From Mesostigma viride (Eukaryota; Streptophyta; Mesostigmatophyceae; Mesostigmatales; Mesostigmataceae): a DNA stretch of 64,000 nt. Below the pieces are notes generated by a model. That model was not told where the DNA came from, did no database searches, and worked only from the letters and a program-made list of their open reading frames with translations. This document shows positions 1 to 11,452 of this stretch, one piece after another (position 1 is the stretch's first letter; every line of letters starts with the position of its first letter). Location: the NCBI GenBank assembly GCA_009746045.1, contig RPFO01000648.1:526734-590733 (forward strand). Reading direction: 5' to 3'. The position numbers and the translations under genes are program-made.

Positions 1-624
1 TTTAATGAAGATGCTGGTTTTTGTGGGAGCTACGTGGGACATGAATCGGGGTTCTTTGAACGGAGTTTCTTCTATACGTGAATGCGGGAACAAGAGGCCG
101 CTGGATGAGCGGCTTATAGGTCGTAGTGTTTTCTCGTAGCTGTTTGGCTAGAGCTTTTGTGATTAGTAGATGCAATATAGTGCATGGTTGAAAAATGAAT
201 TAAATAAAATGTGCGTTCCGCGCTTGGGTTGATTATACCCGGGCGGAACGGGGCGTGAGGTGCAGTGCCCCTGAAAAGAACAACCTACGCATTATTTAAT
301 ACTAGCCGTGCAGATTCGGGATATTCTACCCCCGGTCTGTACGGTTAGCGTCTTACTAGCATCACTGAACATAAGGGTTTAATGACGTCAGTTAGCTAGG
401 GATAAGGGAGGTTTTGCGACTAAAAGCCGCTCTGGCTGGTTTTGTCGGCCTCTTTCTTTGCTCCCCACCCACCCACCCTTGTCTTGGTTGCCTCTAGGGC
501 AACGTACTTCATGAAGGGCCTTGAACGGCGTGCCTCCGGGCATGTCAACTAGTGTCACATGTATGCTTCCACTTATTGTTTTAATGAAGATGCTGGTTTT
601 TGTGGGAGCTACGTGGGACATGAA
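1..624. repeat. Diverged Gypsy-leader-like repeat, left edge of window
   Basis: No gene is visible. A 45-bp direct repeat occupies 1-45 and 580-624. Segments resemble the duplicated Gypsy leader at 58.5-63.0 kb: a shared ctgtacggtta block, a ttaatgacgtcag-like block, and a 3' part reading cttccacttattgt. A CCCACCCACCCACCC tract lies near 465-480. At 624 the sequence passes directly into the interior of an N element, so this looks like another insertion whose left part lies outside the window. The family assignment is tentative. Confidence 0.4.
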
Positions 625-779
625 AAAGACTTTTGGGCGCTGCCAGGTTAGTACCCTGAGAGCTTTGGGATGACATCTGTAATGGCATCCAAGAGGTGGG
701 CAGGCAATGGGGGGAGCCTGGTGAGACCGGCTGGTTGTGACGGTTGTGAGGGCTAAGAGCAGGGGCGCTTGCTCAAGAT
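625..779 (+). mobile_element. N0 element, left internal fragment
   Basis: This matches the internal region of the complete copy N2 (near 31050-31210), from aaaaagacttttgggcgctg to gcttgctcaagat. N0 continues at 4077 after the N1 insertion, and again at 28512 after the C1 insertion. Its 5' A repeat is not in the window. Confidence 0.75.
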
Positions 780-1885
780 TCCCTGTGCATGTCTCAACTC
801 GTTCACTCCATCATTGAGGGCTCCAGACATTATTTTTTACAAAATACGTTTACGCACAAGAGACTCTTGGACCAAAGTCGCATAATTGGTGAATAAAGCA
901 TCTGCAGGCCCCCCCCGCCAGCTGATGCTGCCATCTCACTCCCCTCAGGGTGGGTTGGGTGGGCTAATAAAAACGAATACCAGCACAGGCACACCTCGGC
1001 TGGTTATATGCCAGCACTTTTTCTCAGACTTGGGCCGGCGGCGGCCCAGGTCCTTCTAATTCGGGTCGAAACACAATTCCGCGACCCATACAATATTCGT
1101 ACACCATGCGAAGTGGCAGCGTACTTGCCCACTGTGGCGGATGCAAGTCCGGTACACCTGGTTTTGGCGCCAAAAGCACCCTTGGCCAGTTGTACTACAA
1201 GGAACCCATCCCTACTAATTCTTTTGACATTGTACTACGTTTAGTCTTGGTCTACTACACCCCAGTAGGTCCGTTCACCTCCTGAGCGTCCAGTGCTACG
1301 CCGAAGCACGTCAGCACTGGTTTGAACTAGAATGAACTAGTTTGAAGTAGTTTGAAGTAGACTGTACTACCCTGTAGGCCAAGTGAAGTACTTGGAACTA
1401 CGTCCAAGTACTTAGAACCAGTTTACAAGTTACTTGTACGGACTTTCACCCTATTAGAGGGCAGATCTCGTACCACCACACTGGCGCCCCTTATTAAATT
1501 CCAGGGCCCTTATACATTGTGACTACTGCCCCTTATAAAAGACCAGGGCCTATTATAAAATATTAAATGCTCTATTTATTTTTTATATGTGCTGTCACCC
1601 AGCGGCGTCCCTCGCCTCCTTCGCTCCCTCCGCCCCGACAAATCAGGGAATCCAGATCGAGGGAGATCAACCATCCCTGTGCATGTCTCAACTCGTTCAC
1701 TCCATCATTGAGGGCTCCAGACATTATTTTTTACAAAATACGTTTACGCACAAGAGACTCTTGGACCAAAGTCGCATAATTGGTGAATAAAGCATCTGCA
1801 GGCCCCCCCAGCCAGCTGATGCTGCCATCTCACTCCCCGCTTCCCCCAGCCTGGCCATTCTGGCCGTGGAGGACCCGTCACCAAT

Positions 1886-1923
1886 AGTGAAGGCCTAGCA
1901 TGCCTGCTAGAGTGCCCCTCACT
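1886..1923 (-). ncRNA. Conserved 3' hairpin b of N1 (RNA structure element)
   Basis: On the - strand the outer arms AGTGAGGG and CCTTCACT pair. The invariant GCACT forms a 5' internal loop. The inner stem is CTAGC/GCTAG with a 6-nt loop. The same fold with different paired bases recurs in P1, P2 and the other N hairpin. Confidence 0.6.
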
Positions 1924-1953
1924 TGCTGGTCGCGGGGAAGCCTGTCACCAACA

Positions 1954-1989
1954 GTGGGGCCCCAGCTTGTCTGCTGGAGTGCGCCCCAC
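1954..1989 (-). ncRNA. Conserved 3' hairpin a of N1
   Basis: The outer stem GTGGGGC/GCCCCAC (7 of 7 pairs) and inner stem CCAGC/GCTGG flank a 5'-side GCACT internal loop. Compensatory changes relative to hairpin b and to the P1/P2 hairpins support RNA structure. Confidence 0.6.
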
Positions 1990-4076
1990 TAGCGAAGTCT
2001 CAAACAATGCCTTGATCCCCCTTGGATAGGAGAGAACAGCGTCCAACCGAAGGTACGGTCAATCAATCCCCCACACCTTTCCCCCCTCCTCGTCCAGCGA
2101 AAATAGCTGGCACGCTTCCACCCTACACCATCCTCCTCGCGCTCCTCATGCCATAACTGTCACGATCCAGTGCTATGGCCCAGCGACTCGCCAAAAGTCA
2201 CATGCCACAAGCTGCCGCTACGGTCACAGCCCTCTGTTTGCAGGGCGTAACCCGGGGTGCAAGCATCCCCAGGTACTCGCCCTAGAGGGCTGCCGGCGGC
2301 ATACATAGCAAGGTGTAATCTCCATTCCATTCTCAGGACAGCTAGCCGGTCACTTAGGCTATCTTGAGCAAGCGCCCCTGCTCTTAGCCCTCACAACCGT
2401 CAAAACCAGCCGGTCTCACCAGGCTCCCCCCATTGCCTGCCCACCTCTTGGATGCCATTACAGATGTCATCCCAAAGCTCTCAGGGTACTAGCCTGGCAG
2501 CGCCCAAAAGTCTTTTTACGTAGGCCGCTCATTTTGCCTCCCCCCAGTTCCAAAACACCACAGTCCTTAGCTCCCCAAAGCCGTCAAGAAAGGCACCTCC
2601 CCCAACCGGCCACCACTGGCCCAAGGCCGCCGAGCCGCCCTACCACCACGTAAGCCCTTGAGAAATAAAATCCAGGGAGCCACACCCAGCGCTCCTCCAG
2701 CCACCGGTTTTCCCCATAAAATTCGGCTCCACATATTCTTTTTCACGTTACCATCACGTAATGGACCAGCCGACCCGCTCCTTTAAAGCCATCGGGCTGT
2801 GACGCGGTATGCCCTGCCCGCAAAGCCCCGAGAGCCAAAGATAGCTAATGATGCCGCATTCAGATCTTGGGCAGCCGGCATTGCAGCCTACTATATTTTT
2901 TACACTGCTCGTCGTTGAGGGTCATCATGCAAGGCAGTATCAAACGTAAAACAGCTCGAACAAGCACGCCCAGGGCCGAAATAAAATTTTCGTTCCCTTA
3001 CCGCACTTTCCGGCCTTGCGACTCAATTTCGGGTCAAAATTTCTATGCCCACCCCTCAAACGACGGGACAGCAGCCGGCCACCTTTGCTCGTCGTTTAGG
3101 ACCATCGAAACAGGTCCGAGCAACCTTTATTCGCCTCGTCCCAGGTCAGTTAAGGCCGAAAAAGATTGCCGGCACCCTACCGCAGATTTCGGCACTAAAT
3201 CCGCAATTTCTGCCCCGATTTTCAACGACTGGCCCTCAAACGACCGCTTGGACGCCGACCACCGTCGCGCGTCTCTAAATAAAATTCATTCCCAGCCCCC
3301 CCGGACTCGGGGAGGCCTTTTGCATTCGTTTAAATCATTGCCAGCCACCATGGCTGGCCGTCACCACTAATAAAAACGAATACCAGCACAGGCACACCTC
3401 GGCTGGTTATATGCCAGCACTTTTTCTCAGACTTGGGCCGGCGGCGGCCCAGGTCCTTCTAATTCGGGTCGAAACACAATTCCGCGACCCATACAATATT
3501 CGCACACCATGCGAAGTGGCAGCGTACTTGCCCACTGTGGCGGATGCAAGTCCGGTACACCTGGTTTTGGCGCCAAAAGCACCCTTGGCCAGTTGTACTA
3601 CAAGGAACCCATCCCTACTAATTCTTTTGACATTGTACTACGTTTAGTCTTGGTCTACTACACCCCAGTAGGTCCGTTCACCTCCTGAGCGTCCAGTGCT
3701 ACGCCGAAGCACGTCAGCACAGGTTTGAACTAGAATGAACTAGTTTGAAGTAGTTTGAAGTAGACTGTACTACCCTGTAGGCCAAGTGAAGTACTTGGAA
3801 CTACGTCCAAGTACTTAGAACCAGTTTACAAGTTACTTGTACGGACTTTCACCCTATTAGAGGGCAGATCTCGTACCACCACACTGGCGCCCCTTATTAA
3901 ATTCCAGGGCCCTTATACATTGTGACTACTGCCCCTTATAAAAGACCAGGGCCTATTATAAAATATTAAATGCTCTATTTATTTTTTATATGTGCTGTCA
4001 CCCAGCGGCGTCCCTCGCCTCCTTCGCTCCCTCCGCCCCGACAAATCAGGGAATCCAGATCGAGGGAGATCAACCA

Positions 4077-5074
4077 AGCCTAAGTGACCGGCTAGCTGTC
4101 CTGAGAATGGAATGGAGATTACACCTTGCTATGTATGCCGCCAGCAGCCCTCTAGGGCGAGTACTTGGGGATGCTTGCACCCCGGGTTACGCCCTGCAAA
4201 CAGAGGGCTGTGACCGTAGCGGCAGCTTGTGGCATGTGACTTTTGGCGAGTCGCTGGGCCATAGCACTGGATCATGACAGTTATGGCATGAGGAGCGCGA
4301 GGAGGATGGTGCAGGGTGGAAGCGTGCCAGCTATTTTCGCTGGACGAGGAGGGGGGAAAGGTGTGGGGGATTGATTGACCGTACCTTCGGTTGGACGCTG
4401 TTCTCTCCTATCCAAGGGGGATCAAGGCATTGTTTGAAACTTGGCTAGTGGGGCGCACTCCAGCAGACAAGCTGGGGCCCCACTGTTGGTGACAGGCTTC
4501 CCCGCGACCAGCAAGTGAGGGGCACTCTAGCAGGCATGCTAGGCCTTCACTATTGGTGACGGGTCCTCCACGGCCAGAATGGCCAGGCTGGGGGAAGCGG
4601 GAAGTGAGATGGCAGCATCAGCTGGCTGGGGGGGCCTGCAGATGCTTTATTCACCAATTATGCGACTTTGGTCCAAGAGTCTCTTGTGCGTAAACGTATT
4701 TTGTAAAAAATAATGTCTGGAGCCCTCAGTGATGGAGTGAACGAGTTGAGACATGCATAGGGATGGTTGATCTCCCTCGATCTGGATTCCCTGATTTGTC
4801 GGGGCGGAGGGAGCGAAGGAGGCGAGGGACGCCGCTGGGTGACAGCACATATAAAAAATAAATAGAGCATTTAATATTTTATAATAGGCCCTGGTCTTTT
4901 ATAAGGGGCAGTAGTCACAATGTATAAGGGCCCTGGAATTTAATAAGGGGCGCCAGTGTGGTGGTACGAGATCTGCCCTCTAATAGGGTGAAAGTCCGTA
5001 CAAGTAACTTGTAAACTGGTTCTAAGTACTTGGACGTAGTTCCAAGTACTTCACTTGGCCTACAGGGTAGTACA
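4077..5074 (+). mobile_element. N0 element, middle part (interior, B1, 5' half of A2)
   Basis: The interior resumes directly after N1 and runs through the two conserved hairpins (about 4450-4560) and B1 (near 4603-4764). A2 starts near 4765 (tggttgatctccc) and is cut at 5074, in ggtagtaca, by the LTR of C1. The remainder of A2 is at 28512. Confidence 0.8.
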
Positions 5075-5652
5075 TGTTTGGAATCATACACTGACCCCAT
5101 GAATAGGACGCCGTTGGCGGTAATGGGAAATTACTATTAGGCGTCTAGCACTAGTGTTTTATATAGGGTACCGTTGGCGGTAATGGGATATTACTATTAG
5201 GTTACCCGAATGGTTGGCAAAACAGACAGTACTACTAAGCATATCACATCTGTACTTGTACAATCCGTAAAGATTCCCTAGCTGTTCCTCGCAGGAATCT
5301 TCTCGCAAGAATCACAAGTGTATATATTGTATATATGCCAAATGGCAACCTGTAAATACTGTTAGTCTAGATTCTTTCCTTGCGTTATAGATTCTTTAGT
5401 TGCGTTATTGTGTGTTTGCCACCTGGAGCTCATTCGTACATAGTACTTTGTGTTGACATCTGGAGCTCGTAGGTTCACTCTGAATTCGAACACGGAATCT
5501 ACAGAATCTTCCGTTTAGTATAGAAGTAAACTAACTTTCTAATTCCAAGTACCGTTCAAGCACCGCTCATGCAATCAACACCTCATCCGTCCTCACTTGT
5601 CGGTCATTGTGTGTCGTGTACGTTTTTGTGTGTTTACTGTGTAAGTGTAAAG
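5075..5652 (+). repeat. C1 5' LTR, first part
   Basis: This is the same sequence as 27875-28452 with about eight small differences (for example near 5213, 5330 and 5433). It is interrupted after aaag (5649-5652) by element X and resumes at 19923. Confidence 0.85.
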
Positions 5653-5748
5653 TGGCTGACACCCAACAGTTTTGTCCTCAATTGAGGACAGTGCAATACT
5701 GTTAATAACTCTCTCACACACAAAAAAATAAATATGGGGCTTTGAAGC

Positions 5749-6174
5749 ATGGTTGATCTTACGATCTGGATTCCCTGATTTGCGACTAAGGGGAGCGGAG
5801 TGCGAGTCGGTGCCGCTGCCTCATGGCTGATCTGCGAGAAATGCTCCTGGAAAGGGTGAAAGTCCCTGCAAATGACCTACGGACTGCATGCTTCCAAGTA
5901 CTTGGATGTAGTTCAAAGTACTTCAGTGGTACTACAGGGTAGTACAATCTACTTCAAACTAGTTCAAACTAGCTCAGGCTAGTAAAGATTCGTTCAGGTG
6001 TAGCACAACCTGCCTAGGAGGTGGTATGACCACCTGGGTTGAAGTAGACAGTGACTAAACGTAGTACAATGTCGAAAGAATCAGTACAAGTGGGTTCTTT
6101 GTAGTACAACTGGTCAGTGGCACCTAGGCGCCGCGCCAGTACTGTACCGGACTTGCATTCGTCACCGTGCGCAT
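5749..6174 (+). repeat. P1 A1 repeat (5' terminal)
   Basis: It starts atggttgatcttacgatc and ends gtcaccgtgcgcat. It contains short GTAGTAC and AACTAGTT modules near 5930-5985 and the block AGGGTGAAAGTCC, which also occurs in the N repeats. It probably holds the promoter and one recombination end. Confidence 0.85.
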
Positions 6175-6319
6175 GCAATGCAGCCAATTTATTGAGGAAG
6201 ACATGGCGGCGCATGCTTTATCAGTTTTCAAATTCGTTTTTCGGTTTTCTAAGCCATCTTTTGGCCGTTTTACCTCGGAATAGATCCGTTTTAAAGCTAA
6301 CGACTTCCTCTTTACGATT

Positions 6320-8060
6320 ATGATGGCTAGCGGGGATGAAACGCTAGCGAGACGGGGGATTTACCGCGCGGATTTGCGAGTCGTGTGGAGGAAATCTATG
6401 TGAACCATGGCAGGAACGCCTCAGCTGTCGCCTATTTTATAGCGGCAGAACTCGGCTCTGAATACCCTAAAATATTGTTGCGTAGCTCGGAAAACAAGTT
6501 ACGAAGTTTGGCAGAAAAGCTTCGGATCTTTGGGTTTGAAATCAATGGGTATGACACTCGTGAGGAGCTGGCGCAAAATATTTCAGCCAAGGTGGCGAAA
6601 ATGTTAGCACAAGGTACAACAGGCATTACAAACGATGAGGAACCGAACGGGGACTCCTCAGAGGAGGACACTGATGTCGGGGAAGCTTTGGCAGGGGCCA
6701 AAGAGGAGCAGGCGCAGGGATTTCGCCCCCCAGGTGCTAGCACAGTTGCTGGCGCACCAGGTGCCGTTTTTCCCGCCGTTTTTGGTCATATGGCGCCTGT
6801 CGTCGGAGGGGATGGCAGGAAACAGCTTGCAAATGCAGGGAGGAGCTTGGCAAACGCGGCTGGCGCTAGTTTTGGGGGAGGCGAGGGGGTGTCTGCAGTG
6901 CCACGCTCAGGCACTTTAAAAGCGGGCGCGCGCGGGGGAGGCAAGGAGGAGAAAGCAGGTCTCCCGCGCAGTGCCAAGGGGGACGGGGCGGCCGGAATGG
7001 GACTGAGCCCCGAAATGATGGCGCAGATGAATGCCCTCATGGGGGGCTTCCAACAGCTGGGGATTGGCGGCGCCCAGGGGTTGGGAGCCGCAGTACGGGT
7101 GCCAGCACCCAGCGTGCAGGAAGGGGGCGCATGGGGGGGGCGGGGGCAGCAGGGCCCAGCCCTGCCGGGTGGACAAGCGGGCCCCATGGGTACCCGGGCA
7201 CACCGACAGGCGTGGAAAGAACGCAGGGCCCAGCGTACGCTTACCCAGGGCAGATGGGTGCAGCCTGGCCTCAGCCCTACCCACCAGCGGGTACCGCGTA
7301 CGGTACCTGGGTGCCAGCGGCTGGAACCCCGTACCACATGGCGCTCGCAGCAGCCCAAGGTGGGCAGAGGAAACGGGAGAGCAAGCGGTCCAAGTGCCGG
7401 GAGTGCGGGCATCGGCACTGCCGGTGCACGTCCAGCGACAGCACGAGCAGCGACTCGGAGGGGAGCGGGCGAGGGCGCGCGGGTGGCCGGGGCACAGGTG
7501 GGAGGTTGACCGACCTGCCAGTTACCCGCGGGGTCAACCTGCTCGAGTACCTGCCGGCGGGGCGGGCGCTCAGCGTGGTGTGGGACGTGGAAGACCACAA
7601 GTACCACCAGCGCACGGCCCCCAAGCACATGGAGACCGCCATACAGGGCCACAACGGCAACATGGTGGCCTGGCTGAACGTGCAAAGGGCCCCCGTGCTG
7701 CGCCAGCAGAAGGAGGGGACGGGACTTGGGTGGGCATCCAAGGAGAGGATGGAGCTGGCCCAGAACCTGTGCCACGTCTGGGATACGCTCAACAAGGAGC
7801 TCAGTCCCAACGTGTGCAGCGAGCTGGCGGGCGTGGAGTACCTGGCGCTCTGCGTGGAGGCTCTCCTGCTGGTGGAGACCAGCGGGTCTTGGAACGCGTC
7901 CGGGTACATGCTGCCCTACCGGCCGGCAGGGGGTGTCCGCACGCGGGCGGCTCGACGAGCGCTGCGGGCACACAAGAAGGAGCGCGATGCGTTGGCGTCG
8001 GCGCGAGGAAAGGAGGACAAGGCGGAGGGAGGAGTGGCGGGCTCTTCCCAGAAGAAGTGA
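6320..8060 (+). CDS. P1 ORF1, Gag-like protein (frameshifted)
   Basis: This is the first ORF of P1 and probably its RNA-binding structural protein. I place the start at the ATG of 6320 or 6323, because the residues MASGDETL there align with the P2 start (MASDHEDTTL). The frame changes near 6410 and again in the eight-G run at 7133-7140. After the shifts the protein runs to the TGA at 8058-8060. An N-terminal helical region (LGSEYPKILLRSSENKLRSL) matches P2 (LGPNWAQRLTTMSEGRLTSL). The middle is Gly/Pro/Ala-rich. A small Cys cluster (CRECGHRHCRC) lies near 7400-7430. The C-terminal 150 residues match P2 ORF1 around the conserved LVETSGSWN-like motif. Function is by position and homology to P2 only. 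Confidence 0.65.
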
Positions 8061-11000
8061 GAGGGCGAGGTGTATTCCCCCTCCCAGAGGTGGCCATCAA
8101 GCCCCTCGACCGCGCGCGCCTACGGTCCCGACGTAGGTATCAGCGGGCCATGCGGCGGCGGGCCCTGCTCCTGCGCAGCGCGCGAATCGTGGATGGCCTC
8201 AACTGGTTGTGGAGGGGAGCACAGGAACCGCCTGAAACGGGTCCTGTCGGTGGCATGCGGATGGCTTTGCCCGCACCTGTTGCCCAGGAGCCCGCGGGTT
8301 GCGGTACCAGCGGGGTGTCCTTAGTGACCCCCTGCACTGCGGCCCAGCAGGCGGCCCTACAAGGGCTGGAGATTGCCGCCCAGGTCCATGAGCGCCGGCT
8401 GAGAGCCGTAGCGGCAGAGGACCTGGTGCATGACGTTGAGTCTGGGCCCTATGGGCCCGACGGGCAATATGAAATAATTGCCCCGGAGAGACTTGCGCTG
8501 CCCGCGGGCGGAGTGGCGGGCAGCGTGCCGCTGATGGACTGCCTCCCCCCCAGTGGAGGGAGGTATATGGCAATATAAAAAATATTTTGAGGGAAGAGGC
8601 AGCGCAGCCAGGGCGTCGACGGCGAGTAACGCATGGCTGTGCGAGCGACACGGAGTACGCGCGCCTGAGCGTGCGGCTGGCGGAGACCGGGATGACAGAG
8701 TATAGCGAGGAGGAACCACCGGTCACCAACGGCCTGTTCGGCGTGCCCAAGCGCGATCCAGGGGTGGTGGACCCGTCAGCCCAGCGCCAGCGACTCATCT
8801 GCAACATGGTGCAGAGCAACGACAAGTTCCTCACCCCTGGCAGCTGTTACCTGCCAGATGTGGGGGCGGTGGCCGAGATGGCCGGGGGCGCGCCCAGCTA
8901 CTCGAGTAAAACGGACCTGGAGACGTACTACTACCGCTTCTCTGTGCCAACGGAGTGGCGGAAGTGGTTCGCGCTGCCCCCAGTCTGGTCAGACGAGGTC
9001 GGCCAACCAGGGGAGCGCCGCCGGCTCTATCCCAGGTTCCGTGTTCTGGTGATGGGGTGGTCCCACTCGGTCCTGTTGGCGCAGGTGGCGCACATGCAGA
9101 CCCTGTTCGGGCCGGGGAAGCTGAACCCCGGGCTGAGTGTGAGCGTCCCGATGCATCAGCTCGGGGTGCGCACAGTGCGTGAGGGAGGACGGGAGTGGAT
9201 GGAGTTGGTGGGGGCCGCCGAGCTTGACTGGCAGCTGCTGCCCGAGGACCCTCCTCGGCCGGCGCAGTTGGTCATGATCGACGACCTGGGCACCACACAC
9301 GCGCGCAGCGCAGCGGAGGCGAACGCGCTGCTGGACCGCGCATGCACTGAGTGCTACGCGCCAGCTGGCCTGGTGGTGAATGAGAAAAAGGTCGAGCGGG
9401 CGCGGGAGGGCCAAGCTGTGGAGATCCTGGGCATCGAGTTTCACCAAGATGGGAGCTTGTGGCCGTCGGCGAAGCGACTAGCCCTCCTCGTCCATGACAC
9501 TGAGGCGGTGCTGGCCCGGGGACGAGCAAGCTACCATGAGCTGGCCTCCCTACTGGGACGCTGGGTATGGATCCAACTGCTTCGCAGGAGTCTGCTAAGC
9601 ATCTGGTTCCATGCCTACAGGATGCTCCACCAAGTGCTGGCCCTCCGCAAGGGAGGACGCTTCCAACTCTGGGCAAGTGTGCGCCGGGAGCTCTGGGCGG
9701 CTGTCTGCCTGGCTCCCCTGGTGCATGCGCAGCGCAACCAGCCGCTGGACACCACCGTCGTGGCCAGTGACGCGTCGAGCCGGGGCTCCGGTGTGGTGTA
9801 CGCCCGTCTGGCAGAGGCAGACGTGAAAGCTTTGTCCAACTGCCGTGAGATGAAGGGGTGGAAGACTCTGTGTGTCGGGTCGGAAGAGGTCGGTGTGGAG
9901 CGAACGGGGGAGAGGGAACATCGGGCGGTGGCGACCGCCCGCTGGCGTGTGGCGGTGAAACACCGGTGGAGGGACGCGGGTGCGCACATCAATGAGAAAG
10001 AGGCGCGCGCAGCCGTGCAGAGCCTGGAGTGGGGGCTGCGCACGCGGGCCCGGTGGGGGCGACGGCACGTACGGCTGGTGGATAGCTCCGCCGTTCTGGG
10101 CGCACTGGTGAAGGGGCGGTCATCATCTTACCGCCTCAACACGTGGTGCCGCCGCGCTGCCGCCCTGGGCTGTGCCAGCAACACCAGGTACCACTGGGTG
10201 TACATCCGCTCGGAGCGAAACCCCGCGGACGCGCCCAGCCGGGGCCGGTGGGTGCGGGACCTTACCGCCGATGGCGATGTGGAGAGTAACCCGGGGCCGG
10301 GAGGGCGGCAGGAGCTACTGGAGAGCACCGTGCTGCCCGCGACCCTGCGCAGCTACCATCGCGCAGTGATCGCGTACCTTCTTTGGGCTGAGCCCTATGG
10401 TGCTGTACCGCCGGAGGAAGCGGAGAGCGTGTTCTGCGAGTGGCTCGTGTCTGTCTACGAGGATGGAGGGGGAGCAGGGCGTTCCATGTGCATGAGGGCG
10501 CTGTGTGGGCTGCAACTGTACTACCCCAGCCAAGTGCAGGGGTGGCGCGAGGCCCGCCGACTCCTGTACGGGTGGCAGCGACGCGTGCAAACCCATAGCC
10601 CCAATCCGGTGCCGTGGGAGCTGCTCTACCTGGTGGTGCAGATCCTCCGCTGGCAGGGGGCGCCCATGGCAGCAGCCGTGTGCGTCATCACTTTCCAGCA
10701 ATACCTGCGCATCGGGGAGGCCTTCAAGCTCCGAGTGGGGGACGTGGCGCTGCGCGGCGACCGTCGCCTGGGGCAGCGAGGCCTGGGCGCGCTGCTTCTG
10801 CGGGATCCCAAGACAGCCAAGGGGGGTGCACAGGCGGTGGTGGTGCAGGACCCCCTCTCGCTGTACGTGCTCGAGCGCCTGTGCGCTGGGCGGGAGCCCG
10901 AGGAGCCCTTGTTTGGGAGCCTCAACTACAGCCAGTTCTCTCGTCGGTGGCACGCGGCGTGGGATGTTCTGGGCCTGCGGGGGATGTTTCCGCCCTACTC

Positions 11001-11202
11001 CATGCGACATGGTGGGGCAACGTACGACTACCTGCAGGGCGTTTCACTCCCAGACATCCAGAAGCGCGGGCGTTGGCGCCAGTTCAAGTCGGTGGACCAC
11101 TACGTGGGCCTGCACCGTGCTCTAGCGGTGCAAGTGCCGCGGTGGGTGTGGTTGCTGGCTGAGGAGTTCCCCCCCGCTCAGTGGAGTTCACACTGGCAGT
11201 AG
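8058..11202 (+). CDS. P1 ORF2: reverse transcriptase-RNase H-2A-tyrosine recombinase polyprotein
   Basis: ORF2 overlaps the end of ORF1 in another frame (conserved VRGRGVxPLP) and is broken once, in the seven-C run at 8526-8532. From 8587 it is open for 871 codons. Using that numbering: RT motif A TDLETYYYRF (Asp110), a motif-B-like VMGWSHSVLL, the active site MIDD (Asp232/233), then GLVVNEKK and ILGIEF. RNase H shows Asp395, Glu470 or Glu472, Asp499 and Asp548 (NPADAPSR). A DVESNPGP 2A motif occupies 564-571. The recombinase shows Arg708 (YLRIGEA), Lys742 (PKTAKG), Arg807-His808 (SMRHGG), GRW 828-830 and Tyr839. All catalytic positions appear present. Predicted role: copy RNA into DNA and integrate the product. 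Confidence 0.9.
10276..10299 (+). other. 2A ribosome-skipping motif in P1 ORF2
   Basis: The codons read D-V-E-S-N-P-G-P in frame, preceded by LTADG. This matches the 2A consensus D-[VI]-E-x-N-P-G-P, at which the ribosome fails to form the Gly-Pro bond. It lies 15 residues after the last RNase H Asp and about 137 residues before the first recombinase Arg, so skipping would release the recombinase with an N-terminal Pro. Confidence 0.88.
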
Positions 11203-11280
11203 CCAGTGTGGGGATGCGCCTGCCCCGGTCTAGGCCGGGGGGGCGCAGTATAAAACGATGCAGCTCCGTTGGAGGAGTCG

Positions 11281-11316
11281 GCAGGGCGCACTCCAGTGGA
11301 CACGCTGGGGCCCTGC
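11281..11316 (+). ncRNA. P1 3' hairpin 1
   Basis: The outer stem GCAGGGC/GCCCTGC and inner stem CCAG/CTGG carry an invariant 5'-side GCACT internal loop. It is the first of three such hairpins in the untranslated region after ORF2. Confidence 0.6.
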
Positions 11317-11385
11317 TGGTTTTGGGCGTCGCGCCATCATCCTGATTTCCGGTTTGGCTCAACTTCGACCGTATCCTGCCTTGGA

Positions 11386-11428
11386 CAGAGCCGGCGGGGC
11401 GCACTCTAGTGGATACACTAGGGCTCTG
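11386..11428 (+). ncRNA. P1 3' hairpin 2
   Basis: The inner stem CTAGTG/CACTAG has a 4-nt loop, and the outer stem CAGAGCC pairs with GGCTCTG. GCACT again precedes the inner stem, here within a longer 5' internal loop. Confidence 0.55.
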
Positions 11429-11452
11429 CGGGTACCTGCGTTGACAGGTGCA

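Larger units (their letters stand above)
780..4076 (-). mobile_element. N1: complete non-autonomous PAT-like element, A1-int-B1-A2-B2
   Basis: Read on the - strand, the order is A1 (4076-3367, 710 bp), a non-coding interior (3366-1839), B1 (1838-1674), A2 (1673-964, 710 bp) and B2 (963-780, including a C-rich joint at 963-945). The two A copies are almost identical and B2 repeats B1. This is the split direct repeat layout of PAT/Kangaroo elements of the DIRS order. The interior has no long sense ORF, so the element must borrow proteins. It sits inside N0: left flank ...caagat and right flank agcctaag rejoin exactly as the uninterrupted sequence in N2 (about 31205-31220). There is thus no target-site duplication, as expected for tyrosine recombinase integration. 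Two conserved hairpins lie at 1886-1923 and 1954-1989. Confidence 0.85.

Noticed and set aside
1008-1244. A 78-codon ORF repeated in most A repeats of the N family
   Set aside because: It lies antisense inside the terminal repeat, and identical copies follow from repeat identity, not coding constraint.
2867-3370. A 167-codon ORF that recurs in N1, N2, N4 and N5
   Set aside because: It runs antisense to the element and is conserved only because the copies are recent. It has no recognisable domain or start context.
5673-5690. The palindrome TGTCCTCAATTGAGGACA as a transcription terminator
   Set aside because: It is a perfect dyad without a loop or U-tract and occurs at both ends of X, so an element-end role is more likely.
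7801-11010. Large antisense ORFs opposite P1 ORF2
   Set aside because: GC-rich coding leaves few stops on the opposite strand. None shows a domain.
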